Origin: Thalassoglobus neptunius
GTDB taxonomy: Bacteria > Planctomycetota > Planctomycetia > Planctomycetales > Planctomycetaceae
NCBI RefSeq assembly: GCF_007859735.1
Contig: NZ_SIHI01000001.1
Span: forward strand, 2,716,884-2,780,883
DNA: 64,000 bases
Direction of reading: 5' to 3'
Shown: one piece after another, positions 1-9,876 of the stretch
How the letters are laid out: each line of letters opens with the position of its first letter
Position numbering within the stretch: position 1 is the first letter of the stretch
Notes under the pieces: model-generated
Databases searched by the model: none
Told to the model about the DNA's origin: nothing
The model's input: only the letters and a program-made list of their open reading frames with translations
Made by a program: the position numbers and the translations under genes

Positions 1-339
1 CGCCTTCTGTAGTCGCCGCATTGCCCACCACTCTTCAACCTGCCAGGAGATCAGCGCAGTGAGCACCCCAAGAGCGACACAATACGCCAACGGCCAGCGA
101 AGTCCAAAGTAGAGAACCCCGGTGATCACAACCCCAGCCAGTATGGCCAGCCAGCGATACCGCCGGGTGAGCGAGTTGGAAACAATAACTTCGGAAGCGT
201 CTCTGCCCATGTCCTGTTCGCGGACAGAATCCAGGAGTCGCCTTCGCGAAGTCTCAGCCATCCGCCCCCGTTCGATAGCAATCACAATTGCGGCGAAGCC
301 AACGAGAATCAAGATGGCGGCGAACGCAGCACCTAACAC
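1..339 (-). CDS. tadB: TadB-like Flp pilus inner-membrane protein (partial)
   Basis: This is the first gene downstream of cpaF/tadA, and its 3' end runs off the left window edge. It is open for 113 codons from a GTG at 337-339, three bases after the cpaF stop. A membrane segment occupies roughly residues 2-20 (LGAAFAAILILVGFAA), a charged stretch follows, and a second membrane pair begins near residue 65 (WLAILAGVVITGVLYFGL). This matches the N-terminal layout of TadB, the inner-membrane platform protein of Tad pili. The type II secretion F domain should lie beyond the edge. The call rests on position and topology. Confidence 0.72.
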   Translation of the reverse strand, partial: MLGAAFAAILILVGFAAIVIAIERGRMAETSRRRLLDSVREQDMGRDASEVIVSNSLTRRYRWLAILAGVVITGVLYFGLRWPLAYCVALGVLTALISWQVEEWWAMRRLQKA

Positions 340-341
340 GG

Positions 342-1757
342 CTACACTCTCCCATCGGATGGCTTGCGGAACATCTCGAACGAAACGTCCCAATCCCGTT
401 CGCGAAGTTCGTGCATGCAACGGGGAACGATCCCCGTCGCGACAAATCGTCCTTCAATTTGTCGCCCCTGTCGACCGGTCTGCTGGAACGCAAAGATGTC
501 CTGCAATTGGGGTGTTGATTCTTCAAGTCCGGTCAGTTCCGAGATGCGATCCACGCGGCGGACACCATCATCGAAGCGGCGGACGAACACGATGATGTCA
601 ATCGCGGCAGCAATCTGTTCGCGAATCGCCCGCGATGGGAGATCGAGCCCCGCCATCAGCACCATCGTTTCCAATCGGGAGATCGCGTCGCGCGGGCTGT
701 TGGCGTGAACGGTCGTCAAACTGCCGTCGTGGCCCGTGTTCATCGCCTGCAACATGTCGAGCGCTTCGCCACTACGTACTTCTCCCACGATTATGCGATC
801 GGGACGCATACGCAGCGAGTTGATGACCAGATCCCGTGCCGAGATCACCCCCTGCCCTTCCAGATTGCTGTGTCGAGTCTCTTTGCGAATCACATGTTCC
901 TGATCGAGAATCAGTTCGGCGGCATCCTCGATCGTGACGATTCGTTCGTCATCCGGGATAACCTCGCAGATCGCTCCCAGGAAAGTTGATTTCCCTGCTC
1001 CTGTACCACCCGCCACGATAACATTACGACGTGTCCGGACGGCCAGTTCCAGAAACTGCATCATCTCTGGGGAGAACATCTTCAGTCGCAGGAGATCATC
1101 GCGACGGAGGCGTTTGCGACCAAAGCGGCGAATCGACAACGTTGGGCCATCAATGGTGACTGGCGGAAGCGTGGCATTGACTCGACTTCCATCAGGAAGT
1201 CGAGCGTCGACCATCGGGGATGACTCATCGATCCGACGACCAACGCGAGCCGCGATTCGCTGAATGATGCGAATCAGGTGGTCAGTATCACGGAATCGGA
1301 CGTCCGTCTTTTCCAGCCGGCCGAATCGCTCGATGTAAACCTTGTCGTATCGATTGACCAAGACATCCGTCACTGCAGGGTCGGCCATCAGTGATGCCAG
1401 TGGACCCACGCCGAGCGTTTCCTCCTTGAGATCATCGACAATGCGCCCACGTTCCTCTTCATTGAGCGGGATGTCTTCCTGATCCAGAATGCGGGCGACA
1501 AACGTTTCGACGTGAGCGGCCAGTGATTCTTCACTGTCGCCGAAAAGGTCGTCGGCATTCAATTCGTCCAGAAGTCGCTCGTGCAAACGCCCCTTGACGA
1601 CCGAATAGTCTGCTCGGCTTGAAATCGGACGTTCAGGTGCTCGCGTGTTCTCCGAGTGAGACGTCCGTTTGCTCACTCGATCCATTGGAACAGAAAACGT
1701 TGTGCGTCCCAGTCGCTCGCGCACACGATCAATACTCTCGGGGGTCTGATCACTCAT
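342..1757 (-). CDS. cpaF: CpaF/TadA pilus assembly ATPase
   Basis: This is the hexameric secretion ATPase that drives Tad/Flp pilus assembly at the inner membrane. The 471-residue protein has a Walker A motif GGTGAGKST, an Asp-box region (VTIEDAAEL), the RMRPDRIIVGEVR segment and a His box (MNTGHDGSLTTVHANSP), all typical of the CpaF/VirB11 family. The ATG at 1755-1757 overlaps the end of cpaE by eight bases (translational coupling), and this start gives the usual family length. The open frame runs further upstream, but those codons lie inside cpaE and are not family-like. Confidence 0.93.
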   Translation of the reverse strand: MSDQTPESIDRVRERLGRTTFSVPMDRVSKRTSHSENTRAPERPISSRADYSVVKGRLHERLLDELNADDLFGDSEESLAAHVETFVARILDQEDIPLNEEERGRIVDDLKEETLGVGPLASLMADPAVTDVLVNRYDKVYIERFGRLEKTDVRFRDTDHLIRIIQRIAARVGRRIDESSPMVDARLPDGSRVNATLPPVTIDGPTLSIRRFGRKRLRRDDLLRLKMFSPEMMQFLELAVRTRRNVIVAGGTGAGKSTFLGAICEVIPDDERIVTIEDAAELILDQEHVIRKETRHSNLEGQGVISARDLVINSLRMRPDRIIVGEVRSGEALDMLQAMNTGHDGSLTTVHANSPRDAISRLETMVLMAGLDLPSRAIREQIAAAIDIIVFVRRFDDGVRRVDRISELTGLEESTPQLQDIFAFQQTGRQGRQIEGRFVATGIVPRCMHELRERDWDVSFEMFRKPSDGRV

Positions 1758-2991
1758 CTGAAAACTCCGCTTCAGCCTGAGTGTCGACGATTCCGTTTGA
1801 TCGGCCGTTGGACTCGGCGTGACTACCTTGCCCTTGTCGTTCTTCAATCTCTCGAACAATCCCCTTGAGACCTTTTTCCACTCCTGACCAGCGACTTCGC
1901 GACAACGCAAACGGTCGTCCCAGGTTGGCGGCTGTGATTGCTCGTTTGTCGAATGGCAGGACATGGTCGACGGAATGTTGGAGCGTGTGTCGAATGTCGT
2001 CCAGCGAGGGATTGCCGGGAACTCGCAGAAAACGATTGACAGCGACTCGCCGTCTCTCAGTTGGATATCCCACATCGTCCAGCAAAGACATCAGTTGCAC
2101 AATACTCAGCACCGTAGGGACGACGTTGTCCAGAACGATATAAGAGAGATCCGCCGCGTCAGTGACCGACATCACGATCCGGTCGAACATCGGAAACGTA
2201 TCGACGATGACATACTCGTAGGTGCGACGAGCCAGGTTGAGCACGCGCGTCAACAACTCGTCATCAATCTCCGTTGCGGAAAGTGCGTCGGGCGGTGCGG
2301 CCAGTAAATCGAGTCCGCAGGCATGAGGAGTCGCCAGCTGCCGAATCAGCGTCGAATCCAGTCGATGCCGTTCACGAATCGTGTCCAGGAGCGTCGTCGT
2401 CGGCTTCAGTTCAAGCATCGTCGCGCAAACGCCCATCTGCAACGACGCATCAATCAGCAGGACTTCACCGGGATGATGTTGGGCCAGTCTCGTGGCCACA
2501 TTGACAGCCAGCGTCGACTTTCCCACTCCTCCCTTATTGCTGATGAACGAAATCGTCACGCCGGATGTCTTTGCAGCACGCGAAGGCGGTGTGACCGACC
2601 TATCGAGAAGTTGTCGAAGATCGGCCGTCGACACGGGGCGCCGCAGGAAGTCACGGACACCGACGCGCAAGCCTTCCACAAAGATCGCCCCTTGCGCTGC
2701 TTGTTCCCACTTCTGAGGTGCAAAAGTGTTCGGTCGGTATGCACCAGCGATGGCGGTCTCCGGTGAGACTGCCAAGAGTTCGCGAACCATTGACTTGAAC
2801 GCTTCCATGTCGTCCGACATTTCGACGATCGCCACAGCAGGCCAACGGGCACGCATGATATCCACCGCCCGTGTAAGATCGTGGGCGAAGTGCGGAATCA
2901 CAGCGGAGTGAGAAAGCGATTCCAGCGCAGCCTCAACCTCTTCGCGAAGAGCGTCATCATGACTGACAATAAGTAGCTGCGGCTGCGAAAT
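1750..2991 (-). CDS. cpaE: CpaE-like pilus localisation ATPase with receiver-like N-terminus
   Basis: The C-terminal part is a MinD/ParA-type ATPase with a deviant Walker A (SNKGGVGKSTLAVN). CpaE proteins help place the Tad pilus machine. The N-terminus resembles a pseudo-receiver domain (QPQLLIVSHDDALREEVEAA). That receiver strand begins upstream of the first ordinary start, a GTG at 2899-2901. The frame is open back to the cpaB stop with no ATG, GTG or TTG before the receiver sequence. An ATT at 2989-2991 sits nine bases after a GAGGA ribosome-binding site and would give 413 residues, so a rare ATT start is proposed. The conservative alternative is the GTG at 2901 (383 residues). Confidence 0.85.
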   Translation of the reverse strand: MSQPQLLIVSHDDALREEVEAALESLSHSAVIPHFAHDLTRAVDIMRARWPAVAIVEMSDDMEAFKSMVRELLAVSPETAIAGAYRPNTFAPQKWEQAAQGAIFVEGLRVGVRDFLRRPVSTADLRQLLDRSVTPPSRAAKTSGVTISFISNKGGVGKSTLAVNVATRLAQHHPGEVLLIDASLQMGVCATMLELKPTTTLLDTIRERHRLDSTLIRQLATPHACGLDLLAAPPDALSATEIDDELLTRVLNLARRTYEYVIVDTFPMFDRIVMSVTDAADLSYIVLDNVVPTVLSIVQLMSLLDDVGYPTERRRVAVNRFLRVPGNPSLDDIRHTLQHSVDHVLPFDKRAITAANLGRPFALSRSRWSGVEKGLKGIVREIEERQGQGSHAESNGRSNGIVDTQAEAEFSDE

Positions 2992-3003
2992 GGAAGTGAC
3001 TCC

Positions 3004-5595
3004 TCAAGGGCGAGTGATACGGGAAACACTCGCTGAAGTGCTATTCGACGACGGAATGGGTTCTGGTTTTGTCGGCGTGATCCAGACATCTCGCGTCACC
3101 TCGGTGCCACGGATGTGCTCGACAATTTTCGGGCGCGGTAATTCAATGTCTACGGTCGGCTGTTGCACAAGACCTGACTCAATCGAAACAGTCGGTGGCG
3201 ATTGATCTGCCGAAGTGCCGGGGAGTGGGACGGCGATGATCTGCGTTCCGACTGCGAGTGCCTGAGCCAGCTGCCCAACATCATTCGGCTGGAGAGCCAA
3301 CAGATAGGTCTTGGCGGTGACCTGTCGTTCGTTGACCTCCGGGGTGACCAACTCATTCACGACGCGAATCGGACCATTTGGAGTGAGTTGGGTTTCCGTC
3401 GTCGTCTGCGTTTCATTCACCACACTGCTCTGCACGGTCTGGATGTCTGCTCCAAAGTCAACCAACTGAACCTCACTGCATAGCACGTCGACGATCGCAC
3501 GCTGGAACAAGTCTCCTGCTCCCAAAGCCTGCTGGATGGCGTCTCCATTTGTGAGCCCGCGACGCACAGTTCCTCCCAACGCATCAATGTCATAAGGCCG
3601 GACTGCGACAAGCTGGAAGCGATCGCCCCGATGAAGATCTTCCAGGCCATCCAGGCCAAGAACCTGTTGTCCATTCACGGACATACCGAGCATTCCCTTC
3701 GGAATTCCAGCCGTCGTCCCGGGTTGCGAACCCACAGGGAGAAGGGTTGATTCTTCAATCACTCGTCCTGTGTCAATATCCCGCGTCACAACGCGATCAA
3801 TCAGTTCATTTAAGTCACGCACCCATTCGGTTCGAACGCGATCTGCCGGGAACAACATCGTCCTTGGACGACCCGTTGAGGGGGCGATGAAATCATCGAG
3901 GGTCAACTTCGAGTAAGCTTTGATGGGGCGTGCGGTCACCGGGACGGCAACACGGTCTGAGAACGCGAACTCATCGGACGGAGCATCCTGTTTGAACGAC
4001 ACATACGTGTTTTTTGCACTCTGCGAATTGGGCTCTTGTGCTGCTTGCCTTGGCACAGGAGATTTCCTTTCCGGGTGAGCGGAAGGACTCTGCTCTCGAC
4101 CGGACGAGGCTGCTACGAACAGTTCAGACTCTCCCTGAAGAAGCTGAGAAAGCTGTGTCACCGCTTCCTCGGGCACGGCGATGCCCACAACTTGCTCAGA
4201 CGTTTCCTTGGTCGCTGAACCGGAGTCCGCCTGACCAATCAACACAGCCTCCTTGACTACGAGACGCACCCCTGTGCGAAGCTGCTCTTCCAACAGGCGA
4301 TCCTCGTCGGGGAGGACAGCTCCTTGCAAAGTCGCCCAATCGGTCTGTGGAAACGCGGGACGCAAAGCCTCTGGCAAACGGGCATAGACAGCGAATCGAT
4401 CGCCGTTCCGCAGCCGATTCAATCCAGTCATCCGGTTCGATGCGACGGGAAGCACGACTGTCCCTTGAGGTGCACCGGCCACCAGCCCTGGTCGTGTCCC
4501 TCGGGGCAACAGCATCGCTTCACTCAATACACTGCCGTGCGGGATATCCTTCGCGACGACCCGCCCCACCAACGAGCTAAAATCGGTGATCCAGTCCGGT
4601 TCGATTCGATCCGGTGAGAAGTAGAAGACGTTTAAGCGTCCGGTCACCGAGTCCGCCAAGTCTTCCGGTCCCAACGCGGTGAAGGCGTCAACGGCCCGGG
4701 AGGTGGTTACCACAGGCACCATCCCCTCGAATGAAATCGTCTCATCTACCTCCGATTCGTCCTCGGCGTGACCACTACGAGCCACGCAGTACATCTCGAC
4801 ATCCAGGCCCAGTGCTTCAGTCAACGGAGCGACCTCTTCGGGATCAACAGCTACCGTCGCCACAATGCTGCTCTGATTCCGTTGCCGTGTAGCGGCCTGA
4901 GCATCTACCACTAACGATTGCGCTCCGATCGTCGATTGCGTCGAACCTTTGGTCAGCGCGACCATCATTCCCCCCAGGACCAGCGGTTTGATGCCCGTCT
5001 GCTTGGCCAGTTGCCCTGAACGCGTATCTGGGGGCTTGATGCCACCCAGCAGCGCTGCTTGTTCGATATTGGAGATCGCTTCCTTCCGCGCAGGTAAAGC
5101 AGCGAGCAGGTCGAACGTGTCGCCCTGCCGCAGCAATTCCAACCCTGGCACTTTCTCGACGGCAATGCTGAGACTTCGCTTACCCGGTGGCACACCCGCT
5201 GTCACGCCTGGTCGCGTCCCAACGGGAAGGAAATCGGATTCGGTCAGGATGTAGCCCGGTTGCTTGTCTCGCGCGACAACGCGGCCGATAATTTGCGACA
5301 GGTCGCGCAACAAACCGGGGCTCACCATCTCTTCATCAAGCCAAATTGGCTTCAAACTCTGCGTTTGGAGATCGACCAGGTCTTCGCGGGTGATTCGCTC
5401 ATAGGCCTTTACTGGCCGCACCAGTGATGGGAACGCTACCTGCCCTTCGCGAGACACAGGGGCAGCTGTCTCGAAAACTCCCGTCGCCCAGAGTGTCGCA
5501 CCGGTTCCCAACCCGACCAGAACCAACAGCACGGCGACCATCCCCCAAACAGTTGAGGCACCGGCACTCGATCGGGCGACTCGTTTGGTGGGCAT
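3004..5595 (-). CDS. cpaB: CpaB/RcpC-like pilus assembly protein with three SAF-like units
   Basis: CpaB is a periplasmic, single-membrane-anchored component of the Tad pilus. This copy has 863 residues, about three times the usual 250-300. After an N-terminal membrane helix (MVAVLLVLVGLGTGATLWATG) come three similar units. Each has a strand of the type VRPVKAYERITREDL, an interface motif of the type IGRVVARDKQPGYILTES, and an LPVGTRPGVTAGVPPGKR-like loop. The unit starts are near residues 50, 290 and 560. The gene sits between the prepilin peptidase and cpaE, the normal Tad order. The triplication is discussed in the findings. Confidence 0.88.
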   Translation of the reverse strand: MPTKRVARSSAGASTVWGMVAVLLVLVGLGTGATLWATGVFETAAPVSREGQVAFPSLVRPVKAYERITREDLVDLQTQSLKPIWLDEEMVSPGLLRDLSQIIGRVVARDKQPGYILTESDFLPVGTRPGVTAGVPPGKRSLSIAVEKVPGLELLRQGDTFDLLAALPARKEAISNIEQAALLGGIKPPDTRSGQLAKQTGIKPLVLGGMMVALTKGSTQSTIGAQSLVVDAQAATRQRNQSSIVATVAVDPEEVAPLTEALGLDVEMYCVARSGHAEDESEVDETISFEGMVPVVTTSRAVDAFTALGPEDLADSVTGRLNVFYFSPDRIEPDWITDFSSLVGRVVAKDIPHGSVLSEAMLLPRGTRPGLVAGAPQGTVVLPVASNRMTGLNRLRNGDRFAVYARLPEALRPAFPQTDWATLQGAVLPDEDRLLEEQLRTGVRLVVKEAVLIGQADSGSATKETSEQVVGIAVPEEAVTQLSQLLQGESELFVAASSGREQSPSAHPERKSPVPRQAAQEPNSQSAKNTYVSFKQDAPSDEFAFSDRVAVPVTARPIKAYSKLTLDDFIAPSTGRPRTMLFPADRVRTEWVRDLNELIDRVVTRDIDTGRVIEESTLLPVGSQPGTTAGIPKGMLGMSVNGQQVLGLDGLEDLHRGDRFQLVAVRPYDIDALGGTVRRGLTNGDAIQQALGAGDLFQRAIVDVLCSEVQLVDFGADIQTVQSSVVNETQTTTETQLTPNGPIRVVNELVTPEVNERQVTAKTYLLALQPNDVGQLAQALAVGTQIIAVPLPGTSADQSPPTVSIESGLVQQPTVDIELPRPKIVEHIRGTEVTRDVWITPTKPEPIPSSNSTSASVSRITRP

Positions 5596-5762
5596 CGTTC
5601 AACCTCATTTCAGAATTGCTGTTTAGTCGGCACCGCCACCGTGCTGCCATTCTCATCGCTGAATTTTGTGTAATTATTGCGAAGCTGCATACCGTATGCA
5701 ACTCGTGCCGTCGCGTATTTGCACTTAAACCGATTCAGCGTCTCAGTTTCGATCGCAAGGCT

Positions 5763-6224
5763 TCATACGATCCGCAAAACGGGCCGGATGAAATCCAGCA
5801 ATGAAGCAACGCCGGTCGGAAAGATGACGGTGATTATCAGGCCAGCGGCAATCGCAGGAGCGTACGCGAAGTCCTTCTGCTTCCGATTGTGGGCAATGAT
5901 CGCGGAAACGACTCCCGCGATGGCTGTCCAGAACAGCAGCGAGAGCACTAAGGCCGGTCCCAGCCAGGCCCCAAGACCACTGACCAACTTCAAGTCCCCA
6001 CCACCAATGCCGTCGCTCAGCGTGAATGGAACAGTTATTACAAACGCCAACGCGACTCCCAGCAAGGCGTCAGTCCAACTTATGGGACTCCAACTCAGCC
6101 CCGTTGCCACCAGGCCAGTGACCAGTAGGCACAGGGGAATCGAGTCCGGAATTTCCCGTTCGCGCAAATCGTAGAAAACGGCAGACATGCAAAGGATGAC
6201 CGGGACGATCATGATCCACATCAA
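5763..6224 (-). CDS. tadV: Prepilin peptidase, A24 family (TadV/CpaA)
   Basis: A 153-residue integral membrane aspartic protease that cleaves the Flp prepilin leader. The two catalytic aspartate motifs are visible: DLREREIPD near residues 20-28 and GGGDLKLV near residues 85-92 (GxGD type). Several hydrophobic segments separate them. The length fits the short TadV/CpaA class, which lacks the N-methyltransferase domain of PilD. It lies directly after flp and a hairpin, as is usual in Tad loci. Confidence 0.93.
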   Translation of the reverse strand: MMWIMIVPVILCMSAVFYDLREREIPDSIPLCLLVTGLVATGLSWSPISWTDALLGVALAFVITVPFTLSDGIGGGDLKLVSGLGAWLGPALVLSLLFWTAIAGVVSAIIAHNRKQKDFAYAPAIAAGLIITVIFPTGVASLLDFIRPVLRIV

Positions 6225-6236
6225 ATCTTGCCTTAA

Positions 6237-6279
6237 ACGTATAAAACCCGCTCGTGCCGTGCAAAACGATACGAGCGGG
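6237..6279 (-). terminator. Hairpin between flp and tadV
   Basis: A nine-base-pair inverted repeat (CCCGCTCGT at 6247-6255 pairing with ACGAGCGGG at 6271-6279) is followed on the minus strand by TTTTAT. It sits just after the flp stop and before tadV. Partial termination here would yield much more pilin than assembly protein, a common pilus operon arrangement. The expression effect is inferred. Confidence 0.75.
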
Positions 6280-6344
6280 CTGTGATCTAACAGGAAGAAA
6301 CGTCCCTGTCCCGCAAAAAACTCCAGACGTCAGACCCGTAGCGA

Positions 6345-6680
6345 CTACGGAGCCAGGTCAGCACCTTCGACGACGAGAGTCTCGATGCCCGGCATACCCA
6401 TGTTGGTCGCCAAGCTGCCAGGATTGGTTGGGTCGAGATAGACCACACCGTTGGTGTCTGTCTGCGTGTTCACCAGTTTACCACTGACGATTGGACCCTG
6501 ATCATCGGCATGTGCGCCTGGCAGTGACGCCGCCACACTAGCCATCAGGTCATTCGACTTGTGGCCCAGAATCGCCACAGCGACCAGACAGACCAGCGCG
6601 ACACCGCCGACCAGGATGCCGTACTCGACCATCCCCTGACCCTTGCGACTCTTCAAAACATTTCGCAACTTCTTCAACAT
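6345..6680 (-). CDS. flp: Flp-type pilin
   Basis: A 111-residue major pilin precursor. A short basic leader (KKLRNVLKSRKGQG) precedes the hydrophobic helix MVEYGILVGGVALVCLVAVAIL. Gly then Met-Val-Glu-Tyr matches the Flp motif, with the conserved Glu and Tyr needed for processing and assembly. The C-terminal 65 residues are hydrophilic, longer than minimal Flp pilins. A strong AAGGAA ribosome-binding site lies eight bases before the ATG. It is the first gene of the operon, so the promoter should lie in 6681-7028. Confidence 0.93.
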   Translation of the reverse strand: MLKKLRNVLKSRKGQGMVEYGILVGGVALVCLVAVAILGHKSNDLMASVAASLPGAHADDQGPIVSGKLVNTQTDTNGVVYLDPTNPGSLATNMGMPGIETLVVEGADLAP

Positions 6681-7028
6681 TGCTCGTTCCTTTCGATAAA
6701 ACGGAGCGTGAGGGAATCACCCGGCCGGGAACACAATTTCCAACAGTCCAGGGGATAACTTGTTTTGTGCACACAGTGTGCATGTGCATGGAGAATTTAG
6801 ACAGCCTGGTGGCTCTGGTCAATGGGGTGAGGACGGATTTGCGATATTTTCCGATTTGAAATCATAGGACATCTGTATCATGTTTACTGAATGCATGGCG
6901 GCTGCGTCTGACTGTTGAGCGCAAATGCGATGTCGATGCACAAATTGCGACGCACCATGTAAGATGAGGTTGCGACTGAAGACGCTGCATCGAATCAGGC
7001 TCTTCATTTCTCCAATATTCAAGAATCC
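6681..7028. other. Divergent intergenic region between flp and the ZIP gene
   Basis: These 348 bases hold no supportable gene. They must contain the leftward pilus promoter and the rightward promoter of the transporter gene. A run rich in GTGCA/TGCAC repeats (about 6775-6790) is visible, but I could not assign clear -35/-10 pairs or a Fur-type operator. Confidence 0.5.
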
Positions 7029-8111
7029 ATGAAATCATCGACAAGAGCAGCCGGTGTGACTGTTTTGGCCGTCTGCCTGCTGGGTCTGCCTGGTTTTCTC
7101 TCGCCCGTGTCGGCCGCAGAGGACGCAACGGCCGAGCACAACCATGAACACACTCACGACCATAGCCACGAACACGGCTCTGACGCAGAGTCGGACCACG
7201 CACCCAGCCAGCCAACAATGAATCGTTGGAGTCTGCTCGGGCTGTACTCACTGATCATCGCGGCCGCGTCGCTCTTCGGCGGCTGGTTGCCCGCTCACGT
7301 GAAGCTGTCTCACTTGCAATTCCAATTGGTTATGAGTGCGATTGGGGGGCTCATTCTGGGCATCGGCGTGTTGCATCTGCTCCCGCATGCCGTGCATGAG
7401 ATCGGACGAGACGGTGTCGACACGATTGCCAAATGGATGCTGGCGGGGATGGTGATGATGTTCTTTCTGCTGCGGGCGTTTCATGTGCATCACCACCAAC
7501 CCGAGATCAATGCCGACGCTGAGGATGAAGCGCGCAATCCACCAGTCGACTTAGCCGTTATCGGACACGCGGAGCCTGTCCATCTGCATGGCCCCAACTG
7601 TGACCACTCTCATACCCCAGAGAGTCGCTTGAGTTGGTTGGGCATCTTCTTCGGGCTGGCGGTCCATACGCTGCTGGACGGGCTAGCACTCGGTGCGACC
7701 ATGCAGGCAGAAGCAACTCACAGCGCGGCGACATTCGTGGGCGTGGGGATCTTGATGGCCATCGCACTGCATAAGCCGCTGGACTCGTTGTCAATCACCA
7801 CGTTGATGATGAACGCAGGCAAGTCGTCGACAGCTCGCTGGGCGGTCAATCTCGTGTACGCGTTGCTCTGCCCGATTGGCGCGGCAGCATTCATGCTGGG
7901 CGTCGGCCGGATGGACCTGGGCGGGCACTTTGTTGTCGGGTGCGCCCTTGCGTTTTCAGCCGGTGTTTTCATCTGCATATCGCTGGCTGACCTGCTCCCG
8001 GAAATGGAATTCCATTCGCACCATCGTGTCCGGCTAAGCATCGCCCTGTTGCTGGGCATCGCTCTGGCATGGGGAATTGGGTTCCTGGAACCGGCCCACC
8101 TGCATCACTAA
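7029..8111 (+). CDS. ZIP-family divalent metal transporter
   Basis: A 360-residue membrane protein with a signal-like N-terminus. A histidine-rich stretch follows (HNHEHTHDHSHEHGSD, about residues 38-53), then about eight hydrophobic segments. HxxxD/HxxxE-type pairs typical of ZIP zinc/iron permeases occur in the central helices (AVHTLLDGLALG and ALHKPLDSLSI). Such proteins move zinc or similar metals inward or between compartments. The adjacent Fur-family remnant faces it tail to tail, suggesting a metal-homeostasis pair. Metal specificity cannot be read from the sequence. Confidence 0.88.
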   Translation: MKSSTRAAGVTVLAVCLLGLPGFLSPVSAAEDATAEHNHEHTHDHSHEHGSDAESDHAPSQPTMNRWSLLGLYSLIIAAASLFGGWLPAHVKLSHLQFQLVMSAIGGLILGIGVLHLLPHAVHEIGRDGVDTIAKWMLAGMVMMFFLLRAFHVHHHQPEINADAEDEARNPPVDLAVIGHAEPVHLHGPNCDHSHTPESRLSWLGIFFGLAVHTLLDGLALGATMQAEATHSAATFVGVGILMAIALHKPLDSLSITTLMMNAGKSSTARWAVNLVYALLCPIGAAAFMLGVGRMDLGGHFVVGCALAFSAGVFICISLADLLPEMEFHSHHRVRLSIALLLGIALAWGIGFLEPAHLHH

Positions 8112-8142
8112 TGAGTGTTCCATCTTCGAGCAGGGATGGCGA

Positions 8143-8623
8143 TCAGGCGGATGTCGTCTCGCAGTCCCGGAAATACCCCTTGATGAGAATCTCCGTGATC
8201 CGACAGGTGTCCTTGGCTTGCCGCTCGGAACTCGCGGTGAAGGTCATGTCTCCCAGGCACCGGATGTCACCACATTCGACACACACAAAATGGGGGTGCT
8301 GGTCGTCGGGGTTTGTTGGGGTCAAGGATTTCGAATCGCCAAACGGGATCTCCCAATTCCCGACGCGAGATCAGATCGGCGTCGGTGAGGTCAGTAAGAT
8401 TGCGAAAGACAGTCGCCTTATCGATTCCCAATGGGACCAACTTGTCTGCCAGATCCGCATGCGTCAACGGCGACTTGGCGTTGCGCAGTTGCTGAAGCAC
8501 CGAGATCCGTGCTGGCGTTGCACGAATATTGCGATTCCGCAGGAGTTGCCGAACTTCTTCCACTTCGTTCGCATCGTTACGCTGGGCCCGTTCTGCCATT
8601 TTCCAAATCTCACTTTCGATCAA
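8143..8623 (-). pseudogene. Fur-family metal regulator, frameshifted
   Basis: The upstream frame (start 8623) encodes a winged-helix domain with the Fur recognition region (RATPARISVLQQLRNAKSPL and GIDKATVFRNLTDL) and continues to WRFEILDPNKP. The remaining dimerisation domain, with zinc-site HFVCVECGDIRC, lies in another frame and ends at 8143. The switch occurs at a run of four G on the plus strand (8308-8311). Deleting one base restores a full-length protein of about 160 residues. It may be a real inactivating mutation or a sequencing error. Zur- or PerR-like roles cannot be separated. Confidence 0.8.
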
Positions 8624-9773
<1,150 letters not shown>

Positions 9774-9876
9774 TTACATTCCGGTGAAATCTTGAACAGT
9801 AGCGATATTTGCGCAGAACTCTGGGAACTGCATGTTTTTTGCCGTCGATGCGATCACTGCATGAGTCGAACACTGT

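Noticed and set aside
122-1868. Many plus-strand frames opposite the pilus genes
   Set aside because: They are antisense shadows of the well-supported tadB, cpaF and cpaE genes.
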